64,000 nucleotides of DNA from Microbacterium croceum (GTDB taxonomy: Bacteria; Actinomycetota; Actinomycetes; Actinomycetales; Microbacteriaceae), in the NCBI RefSeq assembly GCF_023091245.1, contig NZ_JAHWXN010000002.1, positions 372,001 to 436,000 of the forward strand, written 5' to 3'. Both the position numbers and the translations under genes were made by a program. Below are positions 28,023 to 37,886 of the stretch, one piece after another. Every line of letters begins with the position of its first letter. Within the stretch, counting starts at the first letter, position 1. The notes below the pieces were generated by a model. The model saw only the letters and a list, made by a program, of their open reading frames with translations, had not been told where the DNA came from and searched no databases.

Positions 28023-30136
28023 GCCGCCCCTCCCTGGGCCTGGATCGCGGTGATCGCGACGGTGTTGACGATGTCGTCGACCAGCGCTCCGCGCGAGAGG
28101 TCGTTGATCGGCTTGTTGAGTCCCTGCAGCACCGGCCCGATCGCCACCGCACCCGCTGAGCGCTGCACGGCCTTGTAGGTGTTGTTGCCGGTGTTGAGGT
28201 CGGGGAACACGAACACGGTCGCGCGCCCTGCGACGGCGGAGTCGGGCAGCTTGGCCTTCGCGACGGCGGCATCCGCCGCCGCGTCGTACTGGATCGGCCC
28301 CTCGACGGGCAGTTCGGGCGCCCGCTCGCGCACGAGCGCCGTGGCCTCGCGCACCTTGTCGACATCGGCGCCGGAGCCGGACTCCCCCGTCGAGTACGAC
28401 AGCATCGCCACACGCGGCTCGATGCCGAACTGGCGTGCGGTGGCCGCCGACGAGATCGCGATGTCGGCCAGCTGCACGCTGGTCGGATCAGGGATCACGG
28501 CGCAGTCGCCGTAGACGAGCACCCGATCGGCGAGCGCCATCAGAAACACGCTCGAGACGACCTCCACCCCGGGCTTGGTCTTGATGATCTCGAACGACGG
28601 ACGGATGGTGTGCGCCGTGGTGTGCGCGGCACCGGAGACCATGCCGTCGGCGAGTCCGAGATGCACCATCATGGTGCCGAAGTACGACACGTCGGTGACG
28701 GTGTCCGCCGCCTGCGACACCGTGATGCCCTTGTGGGCGCGGAGCCGGGCATACTCCTCTGCAAAGCGCGGCACGAGCTCCGGATCGTGCGGGCTGACGA
28801 CCTGGGCACCGGAGATGTCGATCCCCAGCTCGACCGCGCGGGCACGCACGGCCTGCTCATCGCCGAGGATCGTGAGATCCGCGACCTCTCGGGCGATCAG
28901 CGTGGCCGCGGCGCGCAGGATGCGGTCGTCATCGCCCTCCGGCAGCACGATGCGCCGTCGATCGGCGCGCGCCCGCTCGATCAGGCCGTACTCGAACATC
29001 AGCGGGGTGACCACCCGGGACTCCGCGAGCCCGAGCTGTGTGGTCAGCGAGGTGTAGTCGACATGGGTCTGGAAGAGTCCGAGCGCGCGATCGTAGCGGC
29101 CTCGCGAATCCGGCGAGATGCGTCCGCGGGCACCCATCACGCGCACGGCCGTGTCGTAGGTGCCGAGGTCGGTCGCGATGATCGGCACCGTCGACGAGAA
29201 GCCGTCGAGGAGACGCACGATCGGCTCGGGCAGCGGGAAGGGGCCGTTCAGGATGATGCCGGCGACGCGCGGGAACGTGCCGGAGGCATCGGCTAGGAGC
29301 GTCGCGAGCAGCACCTCGGTGCGGTCGGCCGGGATCACCACGACCGCCTCCTCGGTGAGGCGCGGCAGCACGTTCACCATCGACATCCCCGCCACGACGA
29401 TCGTCAACGCCTCGCGTCCGAGACGGTCCGCGTCGCCCTTGATCAGGCGCCCGTCGACGGCCGACAGGATGCCGCGGATCGACGGAGCGACCAGCGTGCG
29501 GTCCTCCGGGAGCGCCCACACCGGGGTCTGCTTCTGCGGACGGATGCCTCGCACGGCGGCGATGATGTCGGGCAGCGCGTCGGGGTCCGCCCTGTTGACG
29601 ATGACGGCGAAGAGCTCCGCCCGTTCCGCGTCGAGCTCGGCGAGCGCGAGAGCGGCGATCTGCCCCACTGCTCCGGCGGCGCGGGCGGTGGTCGTGCCGA
29701 GCTGCTCCGCCTGGCGCTGCTGGTCGCGTCCGCTGAGCACCAGCAGCACGGGGGCGCCGAGGTTGGCGGCGATGCGGGCGTTGAACCCGAGCTCGGCGGG
29801 GCTGGCGACATCGGTGTAGTCGCTGCCGATGATCGCGACCGCGTCGCACTGCGCCTCTACGGCTTTGAAGCGCGCGACGATCGTCGACAGCGCGGCCTCC
29901 GGATCGTGGCGCACGTCGTCGTACGTGACCCCGATGCAGTCCTCGTAGTCGAGCTGCACCCCGTCGTGCGCGAGCAGCAGCTCGAGGATCTCGTCTCGCT
30001 CGGCGACCGAGCGGGCGATCGGGCGGAAGACTCCGACGCGGGGGCTGACGCGCATCAGCGCATCGAGCACTCCGAGCGCGATCGTGGACTTGCCGGTATG
30101 ACCTTCGGCCGATGTGATGTAGATGCTCCGCGCCAC
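28019..30136 (-). CDS. pta: Phosphate acetyltransferase
   Basis: 705 residues from a GTG start. Makes acetyl phosphate from acetyl-CoA. Long-type Pta: N-terminal P-loop-like domain (ITSAEGHTGKSTIALGVLDAL), central DRTGG domain (about 210-320) and C-terminal PTA_PTB catalytic domain from about 385 (RIVLPEGDDDRILRAA, SYSTGESGSGADVDKVREA). First gene of pta-ackA and coupled to ackA. Confidence 0.96.
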   Translation of the reverse strand: MARSIYITSAEGHTGKSTIALGVLDALMRVSPRVGVFRPIARSVAERDEILELLLAHDGVQLDYEDCIGVTYDDVRHDPEAALSTIVARFKAVEAQCDAVAIIGSDYTDVASPAELGFNARIAANLGAPVLLVLSGRDQQRQAEQLGTTTARAAGAVGQIAALALAELDAERAELFAVIVNRADPDALPDIIAAVRGIRPQKQTPVWALPEDRTLVAPSIRGILSAVDGRLIKGDADRLGREALTIVVAGMSMVNVLPRLTEEAVVVIPADRTEVLLATLLADASGTFPRVAGIILNGPFPLPEPIVRLLDGFSSTVPIIATDLGTYDTAVRVMGARGRISPDSRGRYDRALGLFQTHVDYTSLTTQLGLAESRVVTPLMFEYGLIERARADRRRIVLPEGDDDRILRAAATLIAREVADLTILGDEQAVRARAVELGIDISGAQVVSPHDPELVPRFAEEYARLRAHKGITVSQAADTVTDVSYFGTMMVHLGLADGMVSGAAHTTAHTIRPSFEIIKTKPGVEVVSSVFLMALADRVLVYGDCAVIPDPTSVQLADIAISSAATARQFGIEPRVAMLSYSTGESGSGADVDKVREATALVRERAPELPVEGPIQYDAAADAAVAKAKLPDSAVAGRATVFVFPDLNTGNNTYKAVQRSAGAVAIGPVLQGLNKPINDLSRGALVDDIVNTVAITAIQAQGGAA

Positions 30137-30174
30137 CCCTTCAGCTTAGGCGGGTCCCACAGACGGCGCGCCGG

Positions 30175-30837
30175 TCAACAGCCGTGGGAGAGGCCGTCTA
30201 CCACGGCGACGGCATCCGCCTCGTAGCGGGAGTAGTAGTCGCGGTCGGTGTTGATCTGCACCCGGTGGATGGCGTGCGACCGCTCCATCTGCTGCCAGTC
30301 GGGCAGCCGCGCCAGCCGGGTGAAGAACAGCGTGGCCGAGGTCGCCGGGTCCATCCGCTGCTCCACGCTCCCCCACCAGTCCTGCTGCTGGAAGAGCCCG
30401 ATGCTGCTGGTGCGCGTGCCGTCGGGATTGGTGAACCCGCTGGTCTCCCAGTCGCCGTAGTCGATGTTGCGCAGGCTGCTCTCACCCATCGCCGTCATGA
30501 CGCCCAGGATCTGTCCGTCGCGGCTGAGCCCGAGAGCGGACGCCGTGGTCATGATGGTGGCGGCGTTCTCCAGCTGTTCGCCCCTCCATCCCTCGATCCC
30601 CGCCTCGGGGAAGGTCCCCGGATCGTCTGCGCACACGACGACCGGATCGTGCGCGATGCGGAGCGGGATCAGCACGGCGGCCCCGACGACCGCCGCGACC
30701 ACGACGCCGGAGAGAAGGATGCGCCGCCACAGCCGTCGCCGCCGCAGCCGGATCGCGGCGCGGGCGCGGACGCCCGGCTTGCGCCTGGTGGCGCGCTTCC
30801 GCGGCCGCGCGCGGCTCTTCGCGCGCGGGGCACTCAT
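30175..30837 (-). CDS. Membrane-anchored lysozyme/SLT-like protein
   Basis: 220 residues from ATG at 30837. A very basic cytoplasmic N-terminus (about 40 residues rich in Arg) and one membrane helix (LLSGVVVAAVVGAAVLIPL) precede an extracytoplasmic domain. There, QILGVMTAMGESSLRNIDYG followed by SIGLFQQQDWWGS resembles the catalytic Glu and downstream motif of transglycosylase/lysozyme folds seen in actinobacterial and phage cell-wall enzymes. A peptidoglycan role is inferred. It overlaps the rhomboid gene by ATGA. Confidence 0.65.
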   Translation of the reverse strand: MSAPRAKSRARPRKRATRRKPGVRARAAIRLRRRRLWRRILLSGVVVAAVVGAAVLIPLRIAHDPVVVCADDPGTFPEAGIEGWRGEQLENAATIMTTASALGLSRDGQILGVMTAMGESSLRNIDYGDWETSGFTNPDGTRTSSIGLFQQQDWWGSVEQRMDPATSATLFFTRLARLPDWQQMERSHAIHRVQINTDRDYYSRYEADAVAVVDGLSHGC

Positions 30838-31448
30838 CCGCTGCGGTCCCGAAGCGTGGCTGGACCTCGGCGACGTCCGGCCACTGCCGCGACGCCTCCT
30901 CCGATCGCACCGAACAGGTGCGCCTGCCACGAGATCCCCTCGCTCACCCCCACGACGCCGGCCAGCATGGATCCGCCGTAGAGCGCGATCACGATCAGCG
31001 CCACCACGGCGTACAGGATGCGGTGCGCGACCCTGGCCGGTGCGAACACCCGCATCACGATGTAGCCGAAGTATCCGAACACGAGCCCGGAGGCTCCGAC
31101 GGTGAGAGTGCCGGGGGTGTTGAACACCCAGGTGCCGAGACCGCCGATGACCGCGATGAACGCGGTGACGGCCCAGAAGCGGCGAGCGCCCTCCACCGCG
31201 ACCAGGCAGCCGAGCAGGACGAACGGCAGGGAATTGGCCAGCAGATGGCCCCAGCTCGCATGCAGCAGCGGTGAGGCGACGATGCCGCCGAGACCCGCGA
31301 GGTCCCAGGAGCGCAGACCGAATCCGGAGAACGAGCCCGGCAGGATCGCGTCGGCCAGCTGGATGATCCACATCAGCGCGAGCAGGATGATCGGCGAGGC
31401 GAAACGGCTCAGCGCTGTCGGGCGCGGGGATCCGGCGGGGCTGGTCAC
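30834..31448 (-). CDS. Rhomboid-family intramembrane serine protease
   Basis: 204 residues, six predicted helices. The rhomboid catalytic Ser lies in TVGASGLVFGYFGY and the catalytic His in ISWQAHLFGAIGGGV; HASWGHLLANSLPFVLLG supplies the conserved His/Asn helix. Cleaves membrane proteins within the bilayer; substrates unknown. Followed by the lysozyme-like gene with a 4-base overlap. Confidence 0.9.
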   Translation of the reverse strand: MTSPAGSPRPTALSRFASPIILLALMWIIQLADAILPGSFSGFGLRSWDLAGLGGIVASPLLHASWGHLLANSLPFVLLGCLVAVEGARRFWAVTAFIAVIGGLGTWVFNTPGTLTVGASGLVFGYFGYIVMRVFAPARVAHRILYAVVALIVIALYGGSMLAGVVGVSEGISWQAHLFGAIGGGVAAVAGRRRGPATLRDRSG

Positions 31449-31493
31449 GTCACGATCCTCGCAGTGCCGCCCCGGAGGACGCTGAAAAAGAAA

Positions 31494-31589
31494 GTGACCC
31501 TCCGCGCACCCAGCAGAGCCCGGTTACCCTTGCTGCGTTTCCGCCCTGGGGGAATTGGCCTGGATGCCGCCACGCGGAGAGCCGTCACC
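31494..31589 (-). ncRNA. ffs: Signal recognition particle RNA (small bacterial type)
   Basis: Read on the minus strand, the RNA has the SRP domain IV hallmark: CCCAGGGCGGAAACGCAGCA, with the GGAA tetraloop and the asymmetric internal loop for Ffh. The 5' end GTGAC and CTCCGCGTG pair with TGCGCGGAG and GTCAC at the 3' end, and a T-rich run follows. A TAGGAT -10 hexamer is at 31591-31596. Ends are approximate, about 96 bases. Confidence 0.9.
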
Positions 31590-31731
31590 CATCCTAACCC
31601 GATGACGCCCGATGCTCCGACACGGGCCGCCGGGCATGTCTGAGCTCTGGGCAACCTGCCAGAGCGGCGCTCCGTCCAGCGGGTTACGATCGAGTAACGC
31701 GCACAGGAGCGTCAGACGCGAGAGGGACCGC

Positions 31732-32709
31732 ATGCCCGACAACTCCCCCCTGATCACGGCCGAGCAGTTCGCGGCACAGACCTCCGCGATCCTCGGCTCG
31801 GTGGGCCAGGTGATCGACGGAAAGCCCGACGCCGTCCGCAGCGCACTGGTCTGCCTCCTCGCCGAGGGCCACCTGTTGATCGAGGACGTGCCTGGTGTCG
31901 GCAAGACCATGCTCGCCCGCGCTCTCGCCGCCAGCGTGGATGCCACGGTGCGGCGCATCCAGTTCACCCCCGACCTGCTCCCCGGCGACGTCACCGGCGT
32001 CTCGGTGTACAACCCGGTCGATCGGGAGTTCGAGTTCAAGCGCGGCGCCGTGTTCGCGCACATCGTGATCGCCGACGAGATCAACCGCTCCTCGCCCAAG
32101 ACCCAGTCGGCGCTCCTGGAGGCGATGGAGGAGGGCCAGGTCACGGTCGACGGCTCCACGCACGTGCTCCCCGATCCGTTCCTGGTCGTCGCGACCCAGA
32201 ACCCGCTGGAAATGGAGGGCACGTACGCTCTCCCCGAGGCGCAGCGCGACCGTTTCATGATGCGCATCTCGATGGGATACCCGGATGCCGCCGCCGAGGC
32301 CCTCATGCTGCGCCAGCGCGATGTCGTGAACCCGCTGAGCGCGGTGTCGCCGGTCGCCGATGCGACCTCGATCGCGCACCTCATCGCCTGGGGACGGTCG
32401 GTCCATGTCGCCCCCGCGCTCGAGGAATACGCGGTCGCTCTGGCCCAGGCCACCCGCTCCGACCCCAACCTGCACCTGGGCGCGAGCCCACGGGCCACCC
32501 TGCAGCTCGTCAGAGCCGCCAAGGTGTGGGCGGCGCTGGACGGACGCGACTACGTCATCCCCGACGATCTGACCGCGCTGCTGATTCCCGTGTTCGCGCA
32601 TCGCCTGCTGCCCGCACGCGGAGCGCATCGCGCCGGCGCGCAGCCGGTGGAGGCGGCGCTGACGCAGATCATCGAGCGCGTACGGGTCCCCGTCGCCACC
32701 CGTTCCTGA
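31732..32709 (+). CDS. MoxR-family AAA+ ATPase
   Basis: 325 residues from ATG at 31732 (MPDNSPLITAEQF). Walker A EDVPGVGKTMLARAL, Walker B ADEINRSSPKTQSALLEAMEE, sensor VATQNPLEMEGTY. MoxR ATPases act as chaperones for partner proteins. Upstream in a three-gene operon with a DUF58 protein and a transglutaminase, a widely conserved set whose exact role in actinobacteria is not established. Confidence 0.93.
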   Translation: MPDNSPLITAEQFAAQTSAILGSVGQVIDGKPDAVRSALVCLLAEGHLLIEDVPGVGKTMLARALAASVDATVRRIQFTPDLLPGDVTGVSVYNPVDREFEFKRGAVFAHIVIADEINRSSPKTQSALLEAMEEGQVTVDGSTHVLPDPFLVVATQNPLEMEGTYALPEAQRDRFMMRISMGYPDAAAEALMLRQRDVVNPLSAVSPVADATSIAHLIAWGRSVHVAPALEEYAVALAQATRSDPNLHLGASPRATLQLVRAAKVWAALDGRDYVIPDDLTALLIPVFAHRLLPARGAHRAGAQPVEAALTQIIERVRVPVATRS

Positions 32710-32719
32710 ACGAGTCGCC

Positions 32720-33910
32720 ATGAGACGCCGTCGAGCACTGACCTTCCGCGGGGCGGGGGCGCTGATCGCCGCACTCGGCTGCGTCATCGTCGCGAACCTG
32801 GTGGGTGCGCCCATCCTGATCTACATCGGCGTGCTGCTGGCCCTGTTGACCGGATTCGCACTGATCGTCGTGCATGCGCCGCGCCGCAGCGGTACGGTCT
32901 CCCGGCAGGTCTCGACGGATCTGCTGACGGTCTCCGCGACCTCACGGGTGACTCTGCGCTTCGCGCTGCGCTCGATCCGCATCCCGCACGGGCTCTGGCA
33001 CGACCTGCTGCCTGATGCCGTGTCCGGGGACTCCAGTGGCGAGTATCCGCCGGAATCGGGCCAACTCACCTATCTGATCACCGGCATCCGACGCGGCGTC
33101 TGGCCGATCGGACCGCTCATGCTGCGCACGGTCGACCCCTTCGGCCTGGCCCAGCGGGAGCAGTCGTTCGGCGACCGCCGCACGGTGACCGTCGTCCCCG
33201 AGGTGGTCGCCCTGGCCCCGCTCAGCGTCAAGGTGGGCGCCGCCGGCGGGACCGCCCAGACCTCGTCGAGCCGCCTGGGGCAGGGCAGCGACAATCTCTC
33301 CCCCCGGCACTACATCCCCGGTGACTCGATGCGTCGGATCCACTGGCGCGCGACGGCGCACCGCGGCCAGTTGATGGTGCGTCAGGAGGAGGAGGAATCG
33401 AGCCCGGATGCCCTCGTCGTGCTGGATCGCAGCAGCGCCCGCTGGGACACCCCTGGCGTGGAGGCGGATGCCGCCTTCGAAGCCGCCGTCTCGCTTTGCG
33501 CCTCTGCCGCCGTCCATCTCGCCGACGAGGGCTACGGCGTCGAGGTGATCGACAGCGCCGGACTCTCCCTGGGCATGCTGCGCGGACATGAGGATGACCG
33601 CGACGGGCTGCTGGTCGCTCTGGCCATGGTCTCTCCGCGCGGGGAGTCCCGCGATCTGGCCGCTCTGATCGGTGGCACGCCGCCCGGACCGCTCGTGTAC
33701 ATCACCGGACGGATCGACGAGGAGGACGCGGCTCTGCTCCGGCCATCCGGCGCGGCTGCAGCGCTGCTGTTCAGCACGACCCCGCTCGCCGGTGCGAGTG
33801 CGGCGGCGGCGCAGCGCGGCTGGACAGTGACCGCTCTCGGCGACGACGTCGCCGCGGCGTGGCAGGATGCGCTGCCCGCGCGGATCGGAGCCGGTGATGT
33901 TCCGCGCTGA
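32720..33910 (+). CDS. DUF58 domain membrane protein
   Basis: 396 residues. Two N-terminal membrane helices (GALIAALGCVIVANLVGAP and the next) are followed by a vWA-like DUF58 region with LSPRHYIPGDSMRRIHWRAT, the family signature (conserved RxYxxGDxxRxIxW-type pattern). Encoded 10 bases after moxR and overlapping the transglutaminase gene, it is the membrane partner in the MoxR system. Confidence 0.9.
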   Translation: MRRRRALTFRGAGALIAALGCVIVANLVGAPILIYIGVLLALLTGFALIVVHAPRRSGTVSRQVSTDLLTVSATSRVTLRFALRSIRIPHGLWHDLLPDAVSGDSSGEYPPESGQLTYLITGIRRGVWPIGPLMLRTVDPFGLAQREQSFGDRRTVTVVPEVVALAPLSVKVGAAGGTAQTSSSRLGQGSDNLSPRHYIPGDSMRRIHWRATAHRGQLMVRQEEEESSPDALVVLDRSSARWDTPGVEADAAFEAAVSLCASAAVHLADEGYGVEVIDSAGLSLGMLRGHEDDRDGLLVALAMVSPRGESRDLAALIGGTPPGPLVYITGRIDEEDAALLRPSGAAAALLFSTTPLAGASAAAAQRGWTVTALGDDVAAAWQDALPARIGAGDVPR

Positions 33911-36161
33911 GAAGGGCACGGCAGGGCCCTTACCAGCGGCGCGCCCTGCGCCCCCGTGGCATCGCGAGCATGAGGACGCGAACGGCGTGGTCGTCCCCGC
34001 CCTGCTCGCCGGGGCCGCAGGGCTCGTCGCGATGTGGCCGTACACCGCGGTCATCGAGCCGGGCGCCTGGTCCGTCACCGTCCTGGCCGTGATCGTCATG
34101 GTCGGCATCACCGGCGCGCTCCTGCGCACCTGGATGCGCCGGCGCAGCGAGTGGCTTCGCGACCTGACCACGTGCGCCGTGCAGATCGCTGTGGCCGTCG
34201 CCGTCCTGACCAGGCTCATCGCCGGCGACTCCGCGATCCTCGGGATCGTCCCCACGCCCACGACCTTCTCCGCGTTCCGCGTGCTCGCTGCAGCCGCCTG
34301 GGAGGAGATCGCCTTCGGTGCGGCTCCGCTGGAGGCGACCGCCGGCCTCGCTGCCGTGCTCGGGGCAGGCTTCGCTCTGGTCGCGATCCTGCTCGACCAC
34401 CTCGTCTACCACCGGGCAGCCATCCTCGCGATCGTTCTCACCGGAACGCTCGGCGCGGTGCCGATGATCGTCACGCTGGGCGACGCGAACGTGGTGTGGT
34501 TCGTCCTCCTGGGCATCCTCGCCCTCGTGCTGCTGCGTTTCACCGCCCGTCGGCATCCGCTCGCACCGCGGCGATCGTCCACCTCGCTCGCCGCGGGTGT
34601 GGGAGTCGCCGCGCTGGCCGTGACGCTCGTGGTCGCGCCGGGCCTTCCGGTCACGGCGACCCTCGCCGGCACCGGAGCGGGCATCACCGTCGACGCCTCC
34701 CTCCGACTCGGAGACGACCTGCGCCAGCCCAACCCCGTCGAGGTGCTGACGGTGGCGACGAAGAGCGATGTCGCGCCGTATCTGCGCCTGACCACGCTGT
34801 CGCATTTCAACGGTCGGGTGTGGCAGCCCGACCGCGGCGGCCTGAACGCGCAGAGTGAAGGGTTCGGCGAACCGGAGTGGGGCGAGGACATCGCCACGAA
34901 GGACACGTCGACCTCGATCAGGGTGCTGCGGATGTCGAGCTCCTGGCTCCCGCTGCCGTACCCGGCGACCGGAGTGCAGGGCCTCGCCGACTCCTGGCGG
35001 GTGATGCCGGACAATCGCACCCTCGTGTCGCGCAACGCCGACGCCGTCGGCAACGACTACACCGTGGCCTCCACCCGCGTCTCGCCGACCCTCGAGCAGA
35101 TCCGCACGATCGATGCGGCTCCGCCGGCGGCCGACGACGAGGACGCCGTCGAGTTGCCCGATGTCATCGGCGACCTCGCCGCCGAGGTCACGAAGGACGA
35201 GACGACGGACTACGACCGTCTCGTGGCACTGCAGACCTGGTTCCGCAGCTCCTTCACGTACTCGCTGGAGACGCCGGTCGAGGAGGGCTTCGACGGCACA
35301 GGCGCCGAAGCCGTCGCCCAGTTCCTCGAAGCGCGTTCGGGGTATTGCGTGCACTTCGCCGGAGCCTTCGCCCTGATGGCGCAGAGCCTCGACATGCAGA
35401 CGCGGATCGTGGTGGGGTACCTCCCCGGCTCTCTCACCGACGAGAAGCGGGGCGACGAGTCGATCTTCTCGGTCAAGAGCGATCAGCTGCACTCATGGCC
35501 GGAGGTGCTGTTCCCGGGCGTCGGCTGGGTGCCCTTCGAGCCCACAGCCTCCCTCGGCGTGCCGACCGCCTTCGCCGCCGCCCCGACCGGGGGCACGGGG
35601 ACCGACGGGCCGTCCGCGCCGGTGCCGACGGCCACGCCTCGAGCCGAGCAGACGACGGGGCCCGAGGCGGACCGCCCAGATGCCGGCGACAACAGCTCGT
35701 CCACCGGCACCTCGCGGGGTCTGGATCCGACACCGGTCCTGCTGACCGTCGTCGGCGCCCTCGTACTGCTGCTCCTGCCCGCCCTCGTGCGCGGCGCCGA
35801 GCGCGGGCTGCGGCTGCGGCGCGCGCGCAGCGGCGAGGCGGGAGCGGCGTGGGCCGAGCTTCGCGACACCATGATCGATCTCCGTCTGCCGGTGTCCGAT
35901 GCCGACACCCCTCGCGTGCGCGGCGCAGCGCTGGTCCGTGAGTGCGGTGTCGACCCGGCGGAGATGCGGGCCCTGACCGACGCGGTCGAGCGAGCGAACT
36001 ACGCGCGCCCCGGTGCCGTCGCCGAGGACCTCGCCGGACCGCTGCGCAGCGTGCTGGGTGCGATGCATGCCCGTAGCGATCGCTTCACCCGTACGAGGGC
36101 GTTGCTGGTGCCGCGGTCGCTGTTCGCGACCCGCGACGTCGACGCGGCGACGGTGGTCTGA
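33897..36161 (+). CDS. Transglutaminase-like membrane protein (DUF3488/TgpA type)
   Basis: 754 residues from ATG at 33897 with a GGAG site 6 bases before; overlaps the DUF58 stop by 14 bases. Six or so N-terminal membrane helices, then an extracytoplasmic transglutaminase core with catalytic Cys in SGYCVHFAGAF (about residue 484), His in LHSWPEVLFPGVGWVPFEPT, a Thr/Pro-rich stretch, a further helix near residue 625 and a cytoplasmic C-terminal domain. Presumed to cross-link or cleave surface proteins. Confidence 0.9.
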   Translation: MFRAEKGTAGPLPAARPAPPWHREHEDANGVVVPALLAGAAGLVAMWPYTAVIEPGAWSVTVLAVIVMVGITGALLRTWMRRRSEWLRDLTTCAVQIAVAVAVLTRLIAGDSAILGIVPTPTTFSAFRVLAAAAWEEIAFGAAPLEATAGLAAVLGAGFALVAILLDHLVYHRAAILAIVLTGTLGAVPMIVTLGDANVVWFVLLGILALVLLRFTARRHPLAPRRSSTSLAAGVGVAALAVTLVVAPGLPVTATLAGTGAGITVDASLRLGDDLRQPNPVEVLTVATKSDVAPYLRLTTLSHFNGRVWQPDRGGLNAQSEGFGEPEWGEDIATKDTSTSIRVLRMSSSWLPLPYPATGVQGLADSWRVMPDNRTLVSRNADAVGNDYTVASTRVSPTLEQIRTIDAAPPAADDEDAVELPDVIGDLAAEVTKDETTDYDRLVALQTWFRSSFTYSLETPVEEGFDGTGAEAVAQFLEARSGYCVHFAGAFALMAQSLDMQTRIVVGYLPGSLTDEKRGDESIFSVKSDQLHSWPEVLFPGVGWVPFEPTASLGVPTAFAAAPTGGTGTDGPSAPVPTATPRAEQTTGPEADRPDAGDNSSSTGTSRGLDPTPVLLTVVGALVLLLLPALVRGAERGLRLRRARSGEAGAAWAELRDTMIDLRLPVSDADTPRVRGAALVRECGVDPAEMRALTDAVERANYARPGAVAEDLAGPLRSVLGAMHARSDRFTRTRALLVPRSLFATRDVDAATVV

Positions 36162-36183
36162 CCAGCGCCTGATCGTCGGGAGA

Positions 36184-37077
36184 TCAGGCGGCGGCGTGCT
36201 CGGCGCAGTGCACCGCGTCGCAGTTCTCGCACACCACGGACTGCACGCGGCAGCTCACGTCGGGACAGTTCGCCGTGCGCTTGGTCGCTGCTCCGCATCC
36301 GACGCATTCTCCGATCACGGCCGTGTGATCGGAGAAGTCCACGGATCCGCGCTTGTCGAACACGTAGAGCGAGCCGTCCCAGTAGCCGTCATCGCCGTAC
36401 TTCTCGCCGTAGCGGACGATGCCGCCCTCCAGCTGATAGACCTCGCCGAAGCCCCGAGCAGTCATCAGGCTCGACAGCACCTCGCAGCGGATCCCGCCGG
36501 TGCAGTAGGTCACCACCGGCTTGCCCTTGAGGTCGTCGTACGCGCCGGAGTCGAGCAGCCGCACGAAGTCACGAGTGGTCTCGGTATCGGGCACGACGGC
36601 TCCGCGGAACCGTCCGATCTGCGCCTCCAGGGCGTTGCGGCCATCGAAGAACACGACGTCGTCACCGCGTTCGTCCATCAGCGCGTGCAGTTCCTCAGGG
36701 CTGAGCCTGGTACCCCCGCCGACCACCCCGCGCTCGTCGACGCGGAGCTCGCCCGGCGCTCCGAACGACACGATCTCGTCGCGCACCTTGACGCTGAGCT
36801 TGGGGAAGTCCAGGCTCCGCCCCTCGTCATCGACGCCGGTCCCTTCGCTCCACTTGATGTCGGCATCCGCGAACGGGGCGTAGGAGCGGAACGACCGCGC
36901 CCACTTCTTGAGCGCGGGCAGGTCGCCGCCGAGGGTGCCGTTGACGCCGTCCTTCGAGAGGAGGATGCGTCCACGCAGGCCGAGCGCCTCGCCGAGGTCG
37001 CGTTGCCAGAGTCGGATGGCCTCCGGGTCAGCGAGCGGGGTGAAGGCGTAGAAGAGCACGATCTTGGGGGTTGCCAC
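36184..37077 (-). CDS. trhO: tRNA uridine(34) hydroxylase, rhodanese-type
   Basis: 297 residues. N-terminal UPF0176 domain ([20 protein letters not shown]), then a rhodanese domain with catalytic Cys in [15 protein letters not shown], and a C-terminal cysteine-rich tail ([29 protein letters not shown]) likely binding zinc. TrhO enzymes hydroxylate U34 of tRNAs in an oxygen-dependent reaction. Separate convergent transcription from the transglutaminase gene. Confidence 0.9.
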   Translation of the reverse strand: MATPKIVLFYAFTPLADPEAIRLWQRDLGEALGLRGRILLSKDGVNGTLGGDLPALKKWARSFRSYAPFADADIKWSEGTGVDDEGRSLDFPKLSVKVRDEIVSFGAPGELRVDERGVVGGGTRLSPEELHALMDERGDDVVFFDGRNALEAQIGRFRGAVVPDTETTRDFVRLLDSGAYDDLKGKPVVTYCTGGIRCEVLSSLMTARGFGEVYQLEGGIVRYGEKYGDDGYWDGSLYVFDKRGSVDFSDHTAVIGECVGCGAATKRTANCPDVSCRVQSVVCENCDAVHCAEHAAA

Positions 37078-37086
37078 CTAGGGATC

Positions 37087-37830
37087 CTACGTCGTCGAGT
37101 CCCGTCGCCACTGCTCGGCGAGCACGGACGCGTCCTCGGGATCCGTGATGATGCCGGACACCTCGTCGAGCCCGACGACGGGGAATCGCGACGCGGCACC
37201 GATCTTCTCCGCGCTGCCCAGCACGTACACGTCGGCGCTCCGCGCGGCGAGCGCCCGCTTGACCACGGCATCGTCGAGGACGCCGGTGGTGAGTCCGTGA
37301 TCCGGGTGGATCCCGGTGACGCCCAGGAAGAAGACGTCGGCGCCGAGGCGCGCGATCGCCTCCAGAGCCAGCGCTCCACCGGCGACGAGCGAGTGCCTGC
37401 TCAGCTCCCCGCCGACGATCAGCACGCGTGCCGGGGAGTGCTCGGCGACCGCCACAGCCACAGCGGGGCTCGGGGTGATCACGGTGAGCGAGGGGTCCTG
37501 CGGCAGCATCCGTGCCATCGCGAGCGTCGTCGTGCCCGCGTCGAGGATGATCGTCGCCCCCGGACGGATCAGTGCGACGGCCGCCCGTGCCACCCGCTCC
37601 TTGCTGTCGGTCGCGACCGTGCTGCGCTGCGCGACCGGGGCCTCGGCGGCCGGCACGGGGAGCGCCCCGCCGTACACCCGTACACACAGGCCCGCGTCGG
37701 CGAGCTCCCGGAGATCGCGGCGGATGGAATCCTCCGAGACCCCGAGGTCAGCCGCGACATCCTTGGCGACCACACGGCCGTCCGTCGCGAGGAGGGCGAG
37801 CAGATGGTCCTTGCGCTGTGCACCCAGCAT
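37087..37830 (-). CDS. DeoR-family transcriptional regulator
   Basis: 247 residues. N-terminal DeoR helix-turn-helix (RKDHLLALLATDGRVVAKDV, GVSEDSIRRDLRELADAG) and a C-terminal DeoRC sensor domain (ILDAGTTTLAMARML, VGGELSRHSLVAGG, FFLGVTGIHPDHGLTT). Such regulators sense sugar phosphates. Transcribed away from the DUF4406 gene; direct repeats in the shared 56-base gap may be its operator. Runs ahead of trhO by 9 bases. Confidence 0.92.
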   Translation of the reverse strand: MLGAQRKDHLLALLATDGRVVAKDVAADLGVSEDSIRRDLRELADAGLCVRVYGGALPVPAAEAPVAQRSTVATDSKERVARAAVALIRPGATIILDAGTTTLAMARMLPQDPSLTVITPSPAVAVAVAEHSPARVLIVGGELSRHSLVAGGALALEAIARLGADVFFLGVTGIHPDHGLTTGVLDDAVVKRALAARSADVYVLGSAEKIGAASRFPVVGLDEVSGIITDPEDASVLAEQWRRDSTT

Positions 37831-37850
37831 TCATGCTTCTTCCTGTTATT

Positions 37851-37868
37851 TCACGTTTCTGCACGTTT
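37851..37868. promoter_or_regulatory. Direct repeat in the DeoR/DUF4406 divergent promoter
   Basis: TCACGTTT (37851-37858) and GCACGTTT (37861-37868) form a direct repeat with 10-bp period, one helical turn, within the AT-richer gap between the two divergent genes. DeoR proteins commonly bind short direct repeats, so this is a candidate operator. Confidence 0.5.
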
Positions 37869-37886
37869 AACGCTACAGTCTCCGAC